DNA from: Theristus sp. LFF4_11
Taxonomy: Eukaryota; Nematoda; Chromadorea; Monhysterida; Xyalidae
Length of the DNA: 64,000 bases
Assembly (NCBI GenBank): GCA_030248135.1
Contig: JASANC010003464.1
Location: 183,631-247,630 of the forward strand
Reading direction: 5' to 3'
The stretch's first letter is position 1, and each line of letters opens with the position of its first letter. The translations under genes were made by a program, and so were the position numbers. This document shows positions 24,620-35,500 of this stretch, in pieces. The notes under the pieces were generated by a model. That model was not told the origin of the DNA. It saw only the letters and a list, made by a program, of their open reading frames with translations, and did not search any database.

Positions 24620-24763
24620 GGAAAAGGTAAATCGGAAGACATCACGAGGCATGCGGAGCAGATCAAGGATGAGATTGAAGAGAGCACGTCTAAGAAGGGG
24701 AAACTAAACGAACGTCTCGCTAAGCTGTCGAATGGCGTTGCGTTGTTGAAGGCATTATTTTAA
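24620..24763 (+). pseudogene. HSP60 exon fragment
   Basis: After TGTTTCAG a 47-codon frame reads GKGKSEDITRHAEQIKDEIE, then [20 protein letters not shown] and ALLKALF before TAA. This is the chaperonin-60 segment normally reading E-x-I-E-x-R-x-x-Q-I...[20 protein letters not shown]. It diverges exactly where VGG should follow, and the TSEYEKE region is shortened. The splice acceptor is retained, so it derives from genomic DNA rather than cDNA. No flanking HSP60 exons are visible, so it is an isolated fragment within a repeat block. Confidence 0.82.
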
Positions 24764-25058
24764 TTTTATTTGATGCACGCCTCCACCGACGTCAGAAACC
24801 TTGAGCAAAGTACCAAATTCCAGTGGGTTCCATTCCGGAGAGCGGACAGCTCACTATGCCGTGGCCAGTGTTATATAAAAAAATCCGGGTTTTTTACAAG
24901 TTAGGTTTGTTCAAAGCGTCTCGTCGAGCTCAGTTTAGCTAGAAGGGGATATTGAGAAGTGAAGGAAGCTTTTGATTTTTGTGAATCTGCAGCAATCGGA
25001 CTGCAAATCAATTAAACCAAGCAATTTTCAGAAAGAAAACAGTTGTTTTTCAGGACCA

Positions 25059-25127
25059 CCCTCGTGGCCTGGTGGTAGCGCGTTAGACTCTTGCCTGTGC
25101 GTTCGGGGGATCGAGCCCCGCCGAGGG
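25059..25127 (+). repeat. tRNA-like sequence, probable SINE head
   Basis: A 69-nt unit has a six-pair acceptor-like stem (CCCTCG with CGAGGG), an A-box-like TGGCCTGGTGGT and a B-box-like GGATCGAGCC inside a good T arm (GGGG...CCCC). The anticodon-arm region TTAGACTCTTGCCTGTG would place CTT (Lys) or TTG (Gln), but its stem does not pair. That argues against a functional tRNA and for a tRNA-derived SINE or pseudogene. About 120 bp of unique-looking sequence follows and ends in CAACAACAACA at about 25240, which could be the SINE body and tail. Confidence 0.6.
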
Positions 25128-25249
25128 ATGTATAGCCATTTAATGACAGAGAAAACTCGATGGGCACACCACTTGACGGCGTTCTGTTTCGTCGCTTTTC
25201 AGCGTTAGCCCTGCTGAAAACATCGCCTAAAATCTCCGACAACAACAAC

Positions 25250-26234
25250 ACTCGCTTTGTGAATAAATCGCGGAACTTCTCGTTTTTGACGGATCCAGAA
25301 TGGCTGTTGAAAAATCGTTCTTCACTTTAACATGAGCTGAACGTAGTGTAACATGAGCTGAACGTAGTGTGTTCCTGATTTTCTAGAAATTCATTGGATT
25401 TGATCGTGCTGTTTCACAGTTTTTGCATTCTGGTTTGCTGTGATTGTTGAACATGAATTTCCATAAAAATTAATTGTTCAATTGTTTGAACGAAATCGTT
25501 CAGTTGTTTGTGTTGGTTTGGTTGTGAGTGGAAACAAACTGTATCTGTAAATCAACCTTTTCAGACCCCGATTTGTTCTTTTTGGTGCCACAAAACAGCG
25601 AAGGCAAATTAAGTGAGTGGGTCTTCACTCCATCAATCTTCCAGCCATTCACTGCAATTCAATTCCTGCACTCAACTCAACGCATCGTCGAATTCATTCA
25701 AAATGCTTTTTGCAACAACCAACAGTCCTTGTTTATGAAATCGGAACATAGCCAATGCCCGCTCAAACACAGCTGTCGGCTTCCTTTGCTTTGCACAAAA
25801 TCTACAACCTGAGCGGCTTGTGGGTGACGACGCTGTGGGCCGTCGCTAGCCAGCACGTTTTCTTTCCGTCGTTCACTGACAAATCTAAATCACCATTTTT
25901 GCAATAAAAGCGTTGTTTAAATTTTTAAGCAAAAAAAGAAATTTGGAATGGATCTTTTTGGATTACGGTAGTTTAGACTAATAGGCCAACCTTTTCAGAG
26001 CATATTAGAGAAAAAATTTTCGAATTTTTTTTTTAAATCGGCATTTTTGTTTTTTTAATTACTTTTAAAAAAAATTTGATTTTTGTTTACCAACCCCCGG
26101 AGTGCTACATTATGAAAGAAATGCACATGCATCTTCATCAAAAATCCATTCCACTGGTACGGGTGCAGCGGCTGCACACGCACAGCATCTGCTCATCTGT
26201 GGGGAAGTGTCGGGAACTTATCTGTAAAACGTGT
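25250..26234. other. Repeat-rich spacer
   Basis: This stretch contains a 21-bp tandem duplication near 25328-25371 (AACATGAGCTGAACGTAGTGT twice) and a fragment of the TAGGGTTGTTAAA element near 25985-26090. One weak plus-strand frame follows CTTTTCAG at about 25565 (PDLFFLVPQNSEGKL), but nothing supports it as a gene. Confidence 0.35.
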
Positions 26235-26242
26235 CGATGCGG

Positions 26243-27513
26243 TATAGATGGTATGAATAATTCATTCGTCAAACTCTGAATTTGAATAATGAATGACGAA
26301 TGAGTAATATATTATTCAAATTGTATTATTCACGTAATTTTTCAAATTATTCATTATTCACATGAATAATTTGCCGATAGTAAATGATTAATGAATAATG
26401 AACGATTGTTCCTTGACTTTTACCTGCCACCCTGTATTTTTTACCCTAACACATTGATGTTTAAGTTATCGATTCAGGTGCAAATTATCAGTGGCTGAGA
26501 GGATCAAGTGCAAATCACTATTTTAAACAAATCAACACTGATAAAAGTAAACAAAATGTTTGATTATAACTAAAAGCCCTAAACGTCTGCTTTCCTAACC
26601 GGTTCAGGATAAAACTAATTGGCGACAGTTGTTAGGTATACAGGTATAACATATCCAAATTTCAGTTCAAACGGATAAACGGTGTGGAAGATATAGCCAT
26701 TAACCGCTGCTGGTCGTAAAAAAATGTGTGTGCACACAGATAAACACAACAACAACAGAGAGAAACATAACACCGTCTCTTGTGACTTACGCGTGAGGGG
26801 TGCATAATTGCTCACATACGTATGTGTGTATGCCACATACAAAACAACCCCCTCGCATGATTTTCTTTCATTTTTGTGTTTGTTGATTTTTCAATTTTCT
26901 GGACAAAAATGGCTGTATCTCGAGTTATATAAAACCAAATTGAACGATTCTTTTACTTTTCTAAACTAAAATGCACTCAGGATTTCAAAAAATGTGTTGA
27001 ATTTTGCACAGCTATTACGAATTCGCGGATAAAGTGTAAAACAAGTAGTGCAACATGCAGATTTCTTGTGGCCCATGGTTGAAATGCGGAAAAAACATCA
27101 TACAATTTTGACGCACTGCATAAACAAACAAAACAAATCAACCGCGAGTTCATTTTTTTAATTTCAGAAGTTTGTTTTGGTGCACCACCTGTGGAAATTT
27201 ACAAGTAGATTTCAGTATCTTCCTGTCAGTGTACATGTTTTTTGTCACTTTTCAATGCTCATGAGGTATCACAAAATTCGAGGTTGGTGTGGTCAATCAA
27301 GGTGTGTTCTGAGCACACAAATTTTTGCAACTTGTGCAACTTGTTTTAAACAAGTTCAATCTTTTTGTTTGCATTATTCATTCGTCATTAATAGTAATAT
27401 TTGAATAATGGGCCCATTACTCATTATTCAAAATAGTATTATTCAAATAATTTAAAAACCCCATTATTCATTCGTCAACTAATGAATAATCAGCCAATAG
27501 TATACCATCTATA
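26243..27513. mobile_element. hAT-like element with 8-bp target duplication
   Basis: Terminal inverted repeats TATAGATGGTAT and ATACCATCTATA bound a 1271-bp element, flanked by a perfect 8-bp direct repeat CGATGCGG (26235-26242 and 27514-27521). Subterminal regions are dense in ATTCATTCGTCA and GAATAAT palindromic words. No transposase is encoded. An 8-bp duplication with short A/T-rich ends is the hAT signature (family knowledge). Confidence 0.87.
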
Positions 27514-27521
27514 CGATGCGG

Positions 27522-28427
27522 AAAATGGATCAGAAAACAAACCAGAACGATGAACTGATTCCATTCAGCGTTGCATTATCAGTCTCTCCTTTAACTCACC
27601 AGTTTTTATTGTTCCAAAGGCTCTGAGCTTTGTATCTGTTTGTCTGTCTGTTCCCTCTGCCATAGTGCAAGCAAAAAAATTGACGATGTGTTCTGTTCTG
27701 TTTGACGTGAGCCATACAAAAAAACTTGATTAATTTGATATTTTTTCAGTGATATTTTCTTGTCTCTTGTTCAGTTCAGAGATCCTCCGATTTCTGTCTG
27801 CGATTGCTGCCTGATTGGATTGTGCCATGAGTGAGTTTGGCTGCCACAAACTTTTAAATGATGGTGCACAAAGTTTTGAACAACCAATCGAATGTGCGTC
27901 CAGAAATTGTTCGTCGTTGTAGCCTGGTGGAACCACCAATCAACGTGCCCGATTCGTATTTCATTTGTTTTTCTGGGCTTACCAATCAGAAGGCGCGACC
28001 AACCAACCGACCATCATTTAAAATTTCTGTTTGTGTTCATCCATTGTCTTGTGCAACGTGCAACCAGTCACCGTGTCACTTGTTTGTTTCTCTGGGTCAA
28101 CCAATCAGAATCTCTGGTATCTCTGGGATCGCGAACAACGGCCGAAAGCACACGAATGGCGCCGCTTCAGCTTTTTCACTCGTTCCTTAATTAAAGATGT
28201 TGCAACAAGCCACTGCTTTTTCTCTCTTTGAAAAACTAAACGAAAGAAAACTAAATAAGTTTGGCTGCCACACCTTTTTAAAACGTCCATTTCTGTTTCT
28301 TAAGCGTGATTGCTTATAATTCACGCTCTGGTCTTCTTTTTGCTGTTTAGTACAAATTATTTCTTTCCCTATGTAGGCCAACCTAACAACCCTAGTAGGG
28401 CTGTTAAAAAAACGGTTGGTACGTTTT
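27522..28427. other. Spacer with internal duplication
   Basis: TTTGGCTGCCACA near 27836 and 28260, and TTTxTCTGGGxxxACCAATCAGAA near 27967 and 28087, are repeated, pointing to a decayed duplication. A minus-strand frame at 27826-27730 (MAQSNQAAIADRNRRISELN and onward, then stop) looks weakly protein-like but lacks supporting exons. Confidence 0.35.
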
Positions 28428-28690
28428 ATGATATTACGCTCCAGTTAACTCACGCTCCACAATTGGATGTTCTCGGACATTGCTAAAACGGACCTAAACC
28501 TAAAAACCAAACCAAAGCCTAATCTTAAGCAAAACCTGTTCCTAACCTAATCCTAACCTAAACCAAGCCTTTTTAAGAAAGCAAGAATGAAAATAACTGC
28601 GTTTTGAACGAGTTTATGTTGAGTGCGGAGCATGTGCACGCGCGCCAGTGGATCATGAGCAATGAGCAATGCGGATGCGGGGCAGGTGCA
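28428..28690 (+). repeat. Telomere-like repeat element, copy 1
   Basis: The block runs from TACGTTTTATGATATTACGC to GGTGCATATCATAATGAAAC. It contains a run of CCTAAACC, CCTAATCC and CCTAACC-like units in AACCTAAACCTAAAAACCAA and following sequence. Near-identical copies lie at 40628-40915 (same strand) and 38700-38935 (opposite strand), and a decayed one at 61862-62045. Telomere-like composition is seen; telomeric origin is inference. Confidence 0.7.
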
Positions 28691-28704
28691 TATCATAATG
28701 AAAC

Positions 28705-30066
28705 TTTGCGTAAAAAAACAAAAATCGTCATTTTTGTTAAAAAATTTTTTTTAATTCAAAAATCAAAGTTGTGCTGAATCAACCAGGGAGGGAGTTCGAA
28801 GAACCACATTTGATGTGCAATCGCCTCCCGTAAGACTCCCGTATGGCGGAAGGGTTGTTAAACAAAAATGAAAATTTAAAAAAGTGATTAAAAAAAACAA
28901 AAATGCCGATTTTTTTATTCGAAAATTTTTCCTCTAATATGCTCTGAAAACCTCAATTTTGGCACAATTTTTCGAAAGTTCAACAAAAATTTTCTTTGAT
29001 TATACCTCGTAAAACCTTTAGCAGTCGATTTTGGACCGTTTTACCGACTGATTTTAGGCTTCGACAACATCTGCGATGAAGTTTTTGAGCGTCCCAAAGC
29101 TTGGCCTACCATTTCCGATGCAGATGGTGACGATTCGCCTCGCAGAGCGTCCGATTGTGCTCGCTGCTCCGTTTGCAAGCGCTACGTTGTCTGGTTGCTG
29201 CTTCGTGTCGTGTCGTCGCGACACCATCAGAAGAATTGATCGAATTTCAAGGCGGTATGTTTGTCTTCACTAAGCATTAGCTTAGCTGGGGACAATTAGT
29301 GACGTTTTGGAGGTCAAAACACAAGAAGAGGCATGGTGACGGTTTGGAAAAGGGGTAATTGAGGTCACCAAAACAAAATCTGCAAAGTTCCGCCATACGG
29401 GAGCCATTCGGGAGGCGCTTGCATATCATATGTGGTTCTTCGGACTCCCTGATTGATTTAGCACAACTTTGATTTTTGAATTTTTTTAAAATTTTTTTTT
29501 AAAAAACTAAAATGGCGATTTTTGTTTTTTTAACAACCCTAGGCAGAACTTTCCAGATTTTGTTTGAATGACCTCATTTACCCCTTTTCCAATCCGTTAC
29601 CATACCTCTTCTTGTGTTTTGACCCCCATAACGTCACCAATTGTCCCCAGCCCAAGTGAAAATACACATACCGGCTTGAAAATCGATCAATTCTGATGTG
29701 TCGCGACAGCAGGACACGAAACAGCAACCAGACAACGTAACGCTTGCAAACGGAGCAGCTCGGACGCTCAAATTTAGATTACGAGGCGAATCGTCACCTT
29801 ATCTGCATCGGAAATGGTAAGCCAAGCTTTGGGACGCGCAAAAACTTAATCGCAGAAGTTGTTGAAGTTTAAAATCAGTTGGTAAAACGGTCCAAAATCG
29901 ACTGCTGACGGTTTTACGAGGTAATATCAAAAAAATTTTTGTTGAACTTTCGAAAAATTGTGCCAAAATTGAGGGTTCCAGAGCATATTAAAGGAAAAAT
30001 TTTCAATTTTTTTTAATCGGCATTTTTGTTTTTTATCACTTTTAAAAAAAATCGATTTTTGTTTAA
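28705..30066 (+). mobile_element. TAGGGTTGTTAAA element split by a copy of itself
   Basis: The outer element lies in two parts (28705-28848 and 29549-30066). A complete element of the same family lies between them in the opposite orientation (28849-29548). The break falls inside GGCGGAACTTTGCAG: the left side ends ATGGCGGA and the right resumes GGCAGAACTTTCCAG, consistent with a duplicated and since mutated 8-bp target. Neither copy encodes a transposase. Confidence 0.75.
28849..29548 (-). mobile_element. Inner TAGGGTTGTTAAA element (guest copy)
   Basis: This full-length copy runs from GGGTTGTTAAAC to TTAACAACCCTA. It has the family body in reverse orientation, including TCCGATGCAGATGGTGACG and CGACACCATCAGAAGAATTG. 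It resembles the 41324-42036 copy closely enough to align without gaps over long stretches by eye. Confidence 0.78.
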
Positions 30067-30257
30067 CAGCAACTCTATCCCTCCCAGATCCCCCTCCCAG
30101 ATTTCGACCCTCCCAAGTTCCAACCCCCCCTTTCTTCAATTTCGACCTTCCCAGAGTCAGACCGCCCTCTCCAATTTCGACCTTCCAAAACCCGAACGAA
30201 ATTTGACCACAAACACGTACCATTTGCACATACCAGTTAGATTTTTAGTTGTTAGTT

Positions 30258-30462
30258 GGGTTGTTAAACAAAACGCGAGTTTTTTGAGTGATAAAAAACA
30301 AAAATGCCGATTTAAAAAAAATCGAAAAATTTTCCTCTTATATGCTCTGAAAACCTCAATTTTGGTACAATTTTTCAAAAGTTCAACAAAAATTTTCTTT
30401 GATATTACCTTGTAAAACCGTCAGCAGGCGATTTTGGACCGTTTTACCGGGGTAGTGTGCAC
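30258..30462 (-). mobile_element. Fragment of the TAGGGTTGTTAAA element
   Basis: GTTGGGTTGTTAAACAAAAC, then CAAAAATGCCGATTT, CCTCAATTTTGGTACAATTT and GGCGATTTTGGACCGTTTTA, match one end of the family. The element stops at 30462, so it is truncated. Confidence 0.65.
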
Positions 30463-30554
30463 TGTTGTAAAAAATGCTGTGAATTCTGTTGATTCGCAGA
30501 TGGACGTTGAATGTGTAAAAAATACGTAAGGTATGTACCATCAGTATTATTGAG

Positions 30555-30716
30555 TACAGTCAAATTCTAAATTATAGGCACTCAGCATATTGGTTGGTGA
30601 TCACGTGATCCATGCTTTCTATGCGGGCATCTGCTGAGGAGGCGGAGTCTGTCCTGCACAGAACGCATGTGTCACGTGATCACCAACCAAGGGTTCGACT
30701 GCATGAACTGCTCAGT
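30555..30716. mobile_element. Short hairpin MITE, copy 2
   Basis: CAGTCAAATTCTAAATTATA...ATTGGTTGGTGATCACGTGA on the left is mirrored by TCACGTGATCACCAACCAA...GTTCGACTG on the right. The central part has CATGCTTTCTATGC, GGAGGCGGAGTCTGTCCTGC and an inverted CACAGAACGCATG. TA precedes the left end. Confidence 0.78.
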
Positions 30717-30966
30717 TTAAGTATTCAGGCACAAACAGACCAAACCAATGTAGTACATACACTCACACTTGAAAGCAATATATGTGTTGTTTTATTACGT
30801 CTAAAATCCATTTGTTGACAGGTGGAAACGTGTTTTATCAGACGTCAAAATTCAGAGTTTTGTAGCGCCGGCATGTGTGGGATCAGGAATGTTTGTTTCG
30901 TTTGTGTTCGATTGAGCAGTGTGGTGGCCGTGTTTGTCGATAACCCCCTTGTGCAACAGTTCCACT

Positions 30967-32374
30967 TCATCGCGAACGCCACCCGTCGCCGGTGGTGGTA
31001 TGACAGCCTGCGTTCGGACACATTCTTGAAGCTCGGTTCTGCTCAAGCTTCTTCACAAAAAAAACATGAACTGAACACGCTTTTTCACGGCATTGATTGA
31101 TACAATTAATCTTGCCCATCTTGTTGTGTTGGACACGCACACCGTACAGACACGGGTAGGGTTAGGGGCTTTGAAAAAAAAAAATTTTTAATATTTTTTT
31201 TTGTTTTTTTTTAAATTTGGATTTTTTTTCAAACTTAAAAAAAATTTGAAAAATTTTTCTTCTACTTTGCTCTGAAAATTCGATTTATGGCATAATTTTT
31301 TGAAAGTTCAAACCAAATTTTCTTCCCAACTTCTTTGTGTACTTAGGTAAATGTCATTATTTGGTCATTTTGACCGACGTACTCCATGTTTTTCAATTTG
31401 GATGACTTCTAGAATCTAGAGTCAATTTTTAGCGTTGAAATGACTTAACTGAATTGAAATATCGTTTCAGAAATCGTTTTCTTGCAACTTAGAACATGTT
31501 TTTCAGTCGGTAGGCCATGAGATGAACATGGCGTATGTTATAGGTCTACAATGGAGTTGTGCGATATATTGTTAAACAATTGGAGCGGAGATGTTGGTTA
31601 ATACCACATCACACGACCGTTTTTCTGATACCCGATAACATGGCCACATGTTAAAACTTGCGTGCTGAGCTAAACTAACGTGTTAAACTTGCGTCTGTCA
31701 GTTGCCCGCAACGTGATCGCAAAGTCATGGTACGTGTTTTCGATACGATGATTTGAAGAGTGGGCTCTCGCCATGTGGCAGATAGCATAGCTGGTTGAAC
31801 CTGAAAGTAAGTGTCTTGGGGGGGGCGACCGGGTCGACAGGGGTTGCCGACTTAGCTACAGCAAACAGGAATTTTTGAACACAGTCTAATTTTGGTAATT
31901 TTCTAAAGAGGAACAACTAAGAACGGTTCAATATTCAAGTACACGTCGAAAATTGTCCTGTTTTACTGTTGAAAATGCAACTTTCCCTCTATGAAATGGA
32001 CATAATTTAAATAAAACACGATTTTCGCTCTTATAGTTTTCCGGATCGTTCTGAAAATAGTCTAAATGAACTCAGCTCGACGAGACGCTTCGAACGAACC
32101 TAACTTGTAAAAAAATTTAAAAAAAATTTTTTAATTTAAAAAAAAATCCGGATTTTTTCCCCCTAACCCTAGACACGGGCACGCAACGTCCACTGCAACA
32201 TTTTACCTCTTTTGTAGCACGTGCCGGCGCTGCGGGGGGCTCTTGTTCATGCTCGACAACTTTTCCGTCTGGCAGTTGAATGCTGATGTGCCGCTGCTGT
32301 TGCTGAGTCTGCTGTTGTTGTTGATTGCGCAGGATTGGAGTCGGAGTGGCATTCGCTCGGCCTGTCTGAGACAT
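30967..32374 (-). CDS. Possible two-exon Gln-rich small protein
   Basis: Exon 1 (32374-32207) begins MSQTGRANATPTPILRNQQQ, continues through a Gln-rich run into QLPDGKVVEHEQEPPAAPAR and ends at a clean GAG|GTAAAA donor. A phase-compatible second exon (31050-30967) follows GTGAAG and reads KLEQNRASRMCPNAG...WRSR before TGA, for about 83 residues. The intron holds a complete hAT-like element (31157-32171). I do not recognise the protein. Exon 1 has the composition of true exons here; exon 2 is much less certain, and another frame (ELQECVRTQAVIPPPATGGV) is open in the same place. Confidence 0.32.
31157..32171. mobile_element. hAT-like element with 8-bp target duplication GACACGGG
   Basis: The ends are TAGGGTTAGGGG and CCCCCTAACCCTA. 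The perfect direct repeat GACACGGG flanks them (31149-31156 and 32172-32179). The 1015-bp body includes GCTCTGAAAATTCGATTTATG, related to the TAGGGTTGTTAAA family, and the GTTCGAAGCGTCTCGTCGAG block repeated at 23000 and 24915. It has no transposase frame. The TAGGG start and 8-bp duplication fit the hAT superfamily. Confidence 0.87.
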
Positions 32375-32599
32375 GACGATCATCAATGATGGAGTTAGTA
32401 AAACTGAATGAGAATGAGCTGCTTGCTCAAGTAGACGTTGTTTGGAATGGTCAGTGAAAACAAAGATTGCATTCGGATGCGCAAAAAACTGACTTTTATT
32501 CGAATTGTTGATAATCCAAAACTGGCGTGCTTTCATATAGCGAGACACTGTTTCGAAAATCACTGTGATTGCCTACAGGTTTAACATGTCACTTTTTTT

Positions 32600-35500
32600 G
32601 GCAGATTACAGACCCCGCCAAACTTTGAACTGCAGAAGATTGAACCGAAATCGGGTTTTCGGGAAACAAGAATACCAATTGTGGCGAAACTTGTTTTTTT
32701 CCAATCCGGTCCAGTTAATTGGCTTTTTTTGAAAAACTGTGTTCACACCGAATCGTGACCATGTCAGGCGATTCGGCCGTTACTGCGCCAGATTCACAAA
32801 CGGAAACAAAAAAAAACAAAAAAACAATGCCACGACATAGATTTTTCTGAAAATTTTGCCTTAATTGCAAAATTTAGTGGCGATTGAGAAAAATGGTGTT
32901 CGATATTCAGTAGTTTCCAAGCCACCTTGTCGGCAGGAGGAATGATTCACTACAAAAATGTATTTTTTGTCATTTGGCGTTGTACTAAAAGATTGTCAAG
33001 CGCGCAGACGCGTGCGAAACTGGTTTACACCATCTTTCAGCCAACCACGTTCCCTGTCTACGTTTTGCGTAGTGCGCACGTGCGATCGGATGCGTTTTGT
33101 TCACAAGCGTTCACTACAAAAAGTCTTAGTCGCTCGTGTTTTTCTCACTTTGCGTGTTGGTTTTCAACGATTTTTTGGTACTTGTTTGTTTCGTACATGT
33201 TCAATCAATTGCGCGACATATCACCTGTGTGTTGTCAACATCACTCGTTTGCAGTATTCAAGGCTAAAGCATTTATTCAACTATAGCAAGTCGCTTGCCT
33301 TGAGATATCAGCATTTTGGAATCCCATGTAATTTGCCGTATGACTTTGTTTTTTACTTGATTCTGGTCCGTTCAAATATTCGACATTCGGATGAAAAAAC
33401 CTGGATTCAATTACGTACGTGCATTGGGTTCTGATGGTAGCTGAGTGTTGCATATGCGATGTTTGCACCAAAAATAGTTTAGGTTTGCATGGTTTGCATG
33501 TCACCCGTGCAATCAGTGCGGACCAGTTTTTGTTCTGTCATGGGACGGGCATGTCAGACTGCAGACGGTGAACACAGCCATAAAACATGCACCAAGCTGT
33601 GTGTACATGTATTTCCACAGTCCAATCACACCGACAATACGCAACGCAAGCACTGAAATAACATGCAAAATCGACAATCTACGTTTTTCATACGTGTGGT
33701 CATTGACGACAGTAATGGACACAGAACCACCAAACGCAAATGTTCTGGGCGAAAGTGAAAGGTGTGCACACAATGGACGCACGTGCGATTGTCGCATGGA
33801 CCAAATGCGTCTGCCATGCCAAAACCCGCACGCGTTTTGAAATTATTGTGTAAAAAAACGTTGTTGGTGCACTGAGACTGGTCACATGGCACGCACGCAC
33901 TGTACAATGCGTGTTCAAGGTCAGTTTGCACGAAAAATATGCAACCATCGAATAAAAAAAACACGACGCAACGACGTGTGCGACACACGCAAACTGCAGA
34001 CGAAACCGGTCCTGGTCACGTAAAAACTACATTGATAGATGCGCTGACGACAATGCACCGTGCAATTATGTGTGCGACACACACCATGCAACCACCATTG
34101 CTCCGGCTGGCAGTAAATGCACTGTGCTGCTTGCACCGTGCTGCTGGCTTTGCCTGGCGTGCACTTGTTTTCTGGCGAATAGATCGCTCACCACAACTTG
34201 AAACACGTGTAATTTTGTTGCACTGCTATACCATTGAACGCTTGTGTTGAATTCAATGGATGTGTTGAAAAAACTTGAATTTTGATTGCATGTGTTTCGC
34301 GTAATCCTCAACAAGCGCGTTGAAAGTCTCTCAATTGCGCCAACTGCACTGCAATGCAGGCATACGGTGATTACAATGCAACACACAGCTGACCACAAGC
34401 CGCACATGCGTTGCATGATCGCGTGTGATGCGCGTGCGTGCACACTGCAAGCGAAAGCTGTCGGCAATGTTTTTCGTTGCATTCGATTCGCGCTCGTGTG
34501 TGCGCGTTAAAAAAACGTGCAAAACAGGTCTGCGTGGCTGGTGTGAGATGCTCGTGCGTCCGGTGTGCACACTGCAGCACAACGCAACGACCTTGCACAC
34601 TCAGCGTGCGCTGACAGATCGGCACATGTCTGGTTTGGTTGCACGTTTGCATTTTGTGCTCGTTGCCGCGCGCAAAGCGCTGCTTGCTTCCAAACTACTG
34701 TATTTAGGTGTCAGAGCTGCGTGCAGAATAGTGTAGTGTCACTCCATTTGGCGAACTCATGAAAGCTTGAGTCAGCGAGGATTTTGGTTGTAGAACCCTG
34801 TTTTTTGTGGTACATGTGCAGTGCGGTTCTCTCTGTCTTTGTTGTTCGTACGTGGTTGCGCTTTGCTCGTTCAAAATAAAAACCAAACTCGGTTGCTCCG
34901 GTGGGTCTGTGAGACGTCACGCGACAGTGTACAATCGGCAGTTTTTTGCAGCCAATGCAAACTGTGAGTGGTGCCAGTCAGTGCCTGGCGATTGCAGCAC
35001 TCAGCTTGTATGCAACCGTGCTTACAATCAACAATGCACAACAAAACATCGAGGTGTCGCGCGCGCACGGACGCACAACAAAAGCCGGCTGTGCGCTGCC
35101 TTTTGTAATCCGAAACGCGCCACACACACGACAGCGTCTCGTTTAAAACCACCCTCTGTGTCGTCGTCGTCTCGTTTTTGTGTTGATGGTTTGAATTTTA
35201 CAAAAAACGCATTTTTGTGCAAGTTTATAAACACTTTCACATACCGGTATCTGTTGTTCACTTCTTGTTAGTCATGTCACTTTTCTAAGTTTGAGGCTCC
35301 AATGCGGTTTTTGAGTTTCTGATAGTCCTCCTTAACTGATGTAGCAGGGATGGCAAGGTTACAATGTACTTTTAGGCCTAAAGTGCCGATTAGCCCTCGC
35401 TGTCGCAGACGTGCAGCGCAGCCTGTGACACGCGACTGAGTGTGTTGTGTTGTTGACAACCGTTGACCGACCCACCACTCCCCAATATCCGTTATTGCTG

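Noticed and set aside
25059..25127. Functional tRNA-Lys(CTT) gene
   Set aside because: The anticodon stem does not pair and the acceptor stem has only six pairs, so a SINE head or pseudogene is more likely.
22921..32171. A single 9.2-kb element bounded by inverted TAGGGTTAGGGG ends
   Set aside because: The right-hand end pairs with 31157 through a perfect 8-bp duplication GACACGGG, so the left-hand copy is a separate partial element.
33560..35270. Overlapping open frames of 90-150 codons on both strands at 33.5-35.3 kb
   Set aside because: Cys/His/Arg-rich frames appear in all frames because of the GTGC/CACG composition, with no domain, splice structure or preferred frame.
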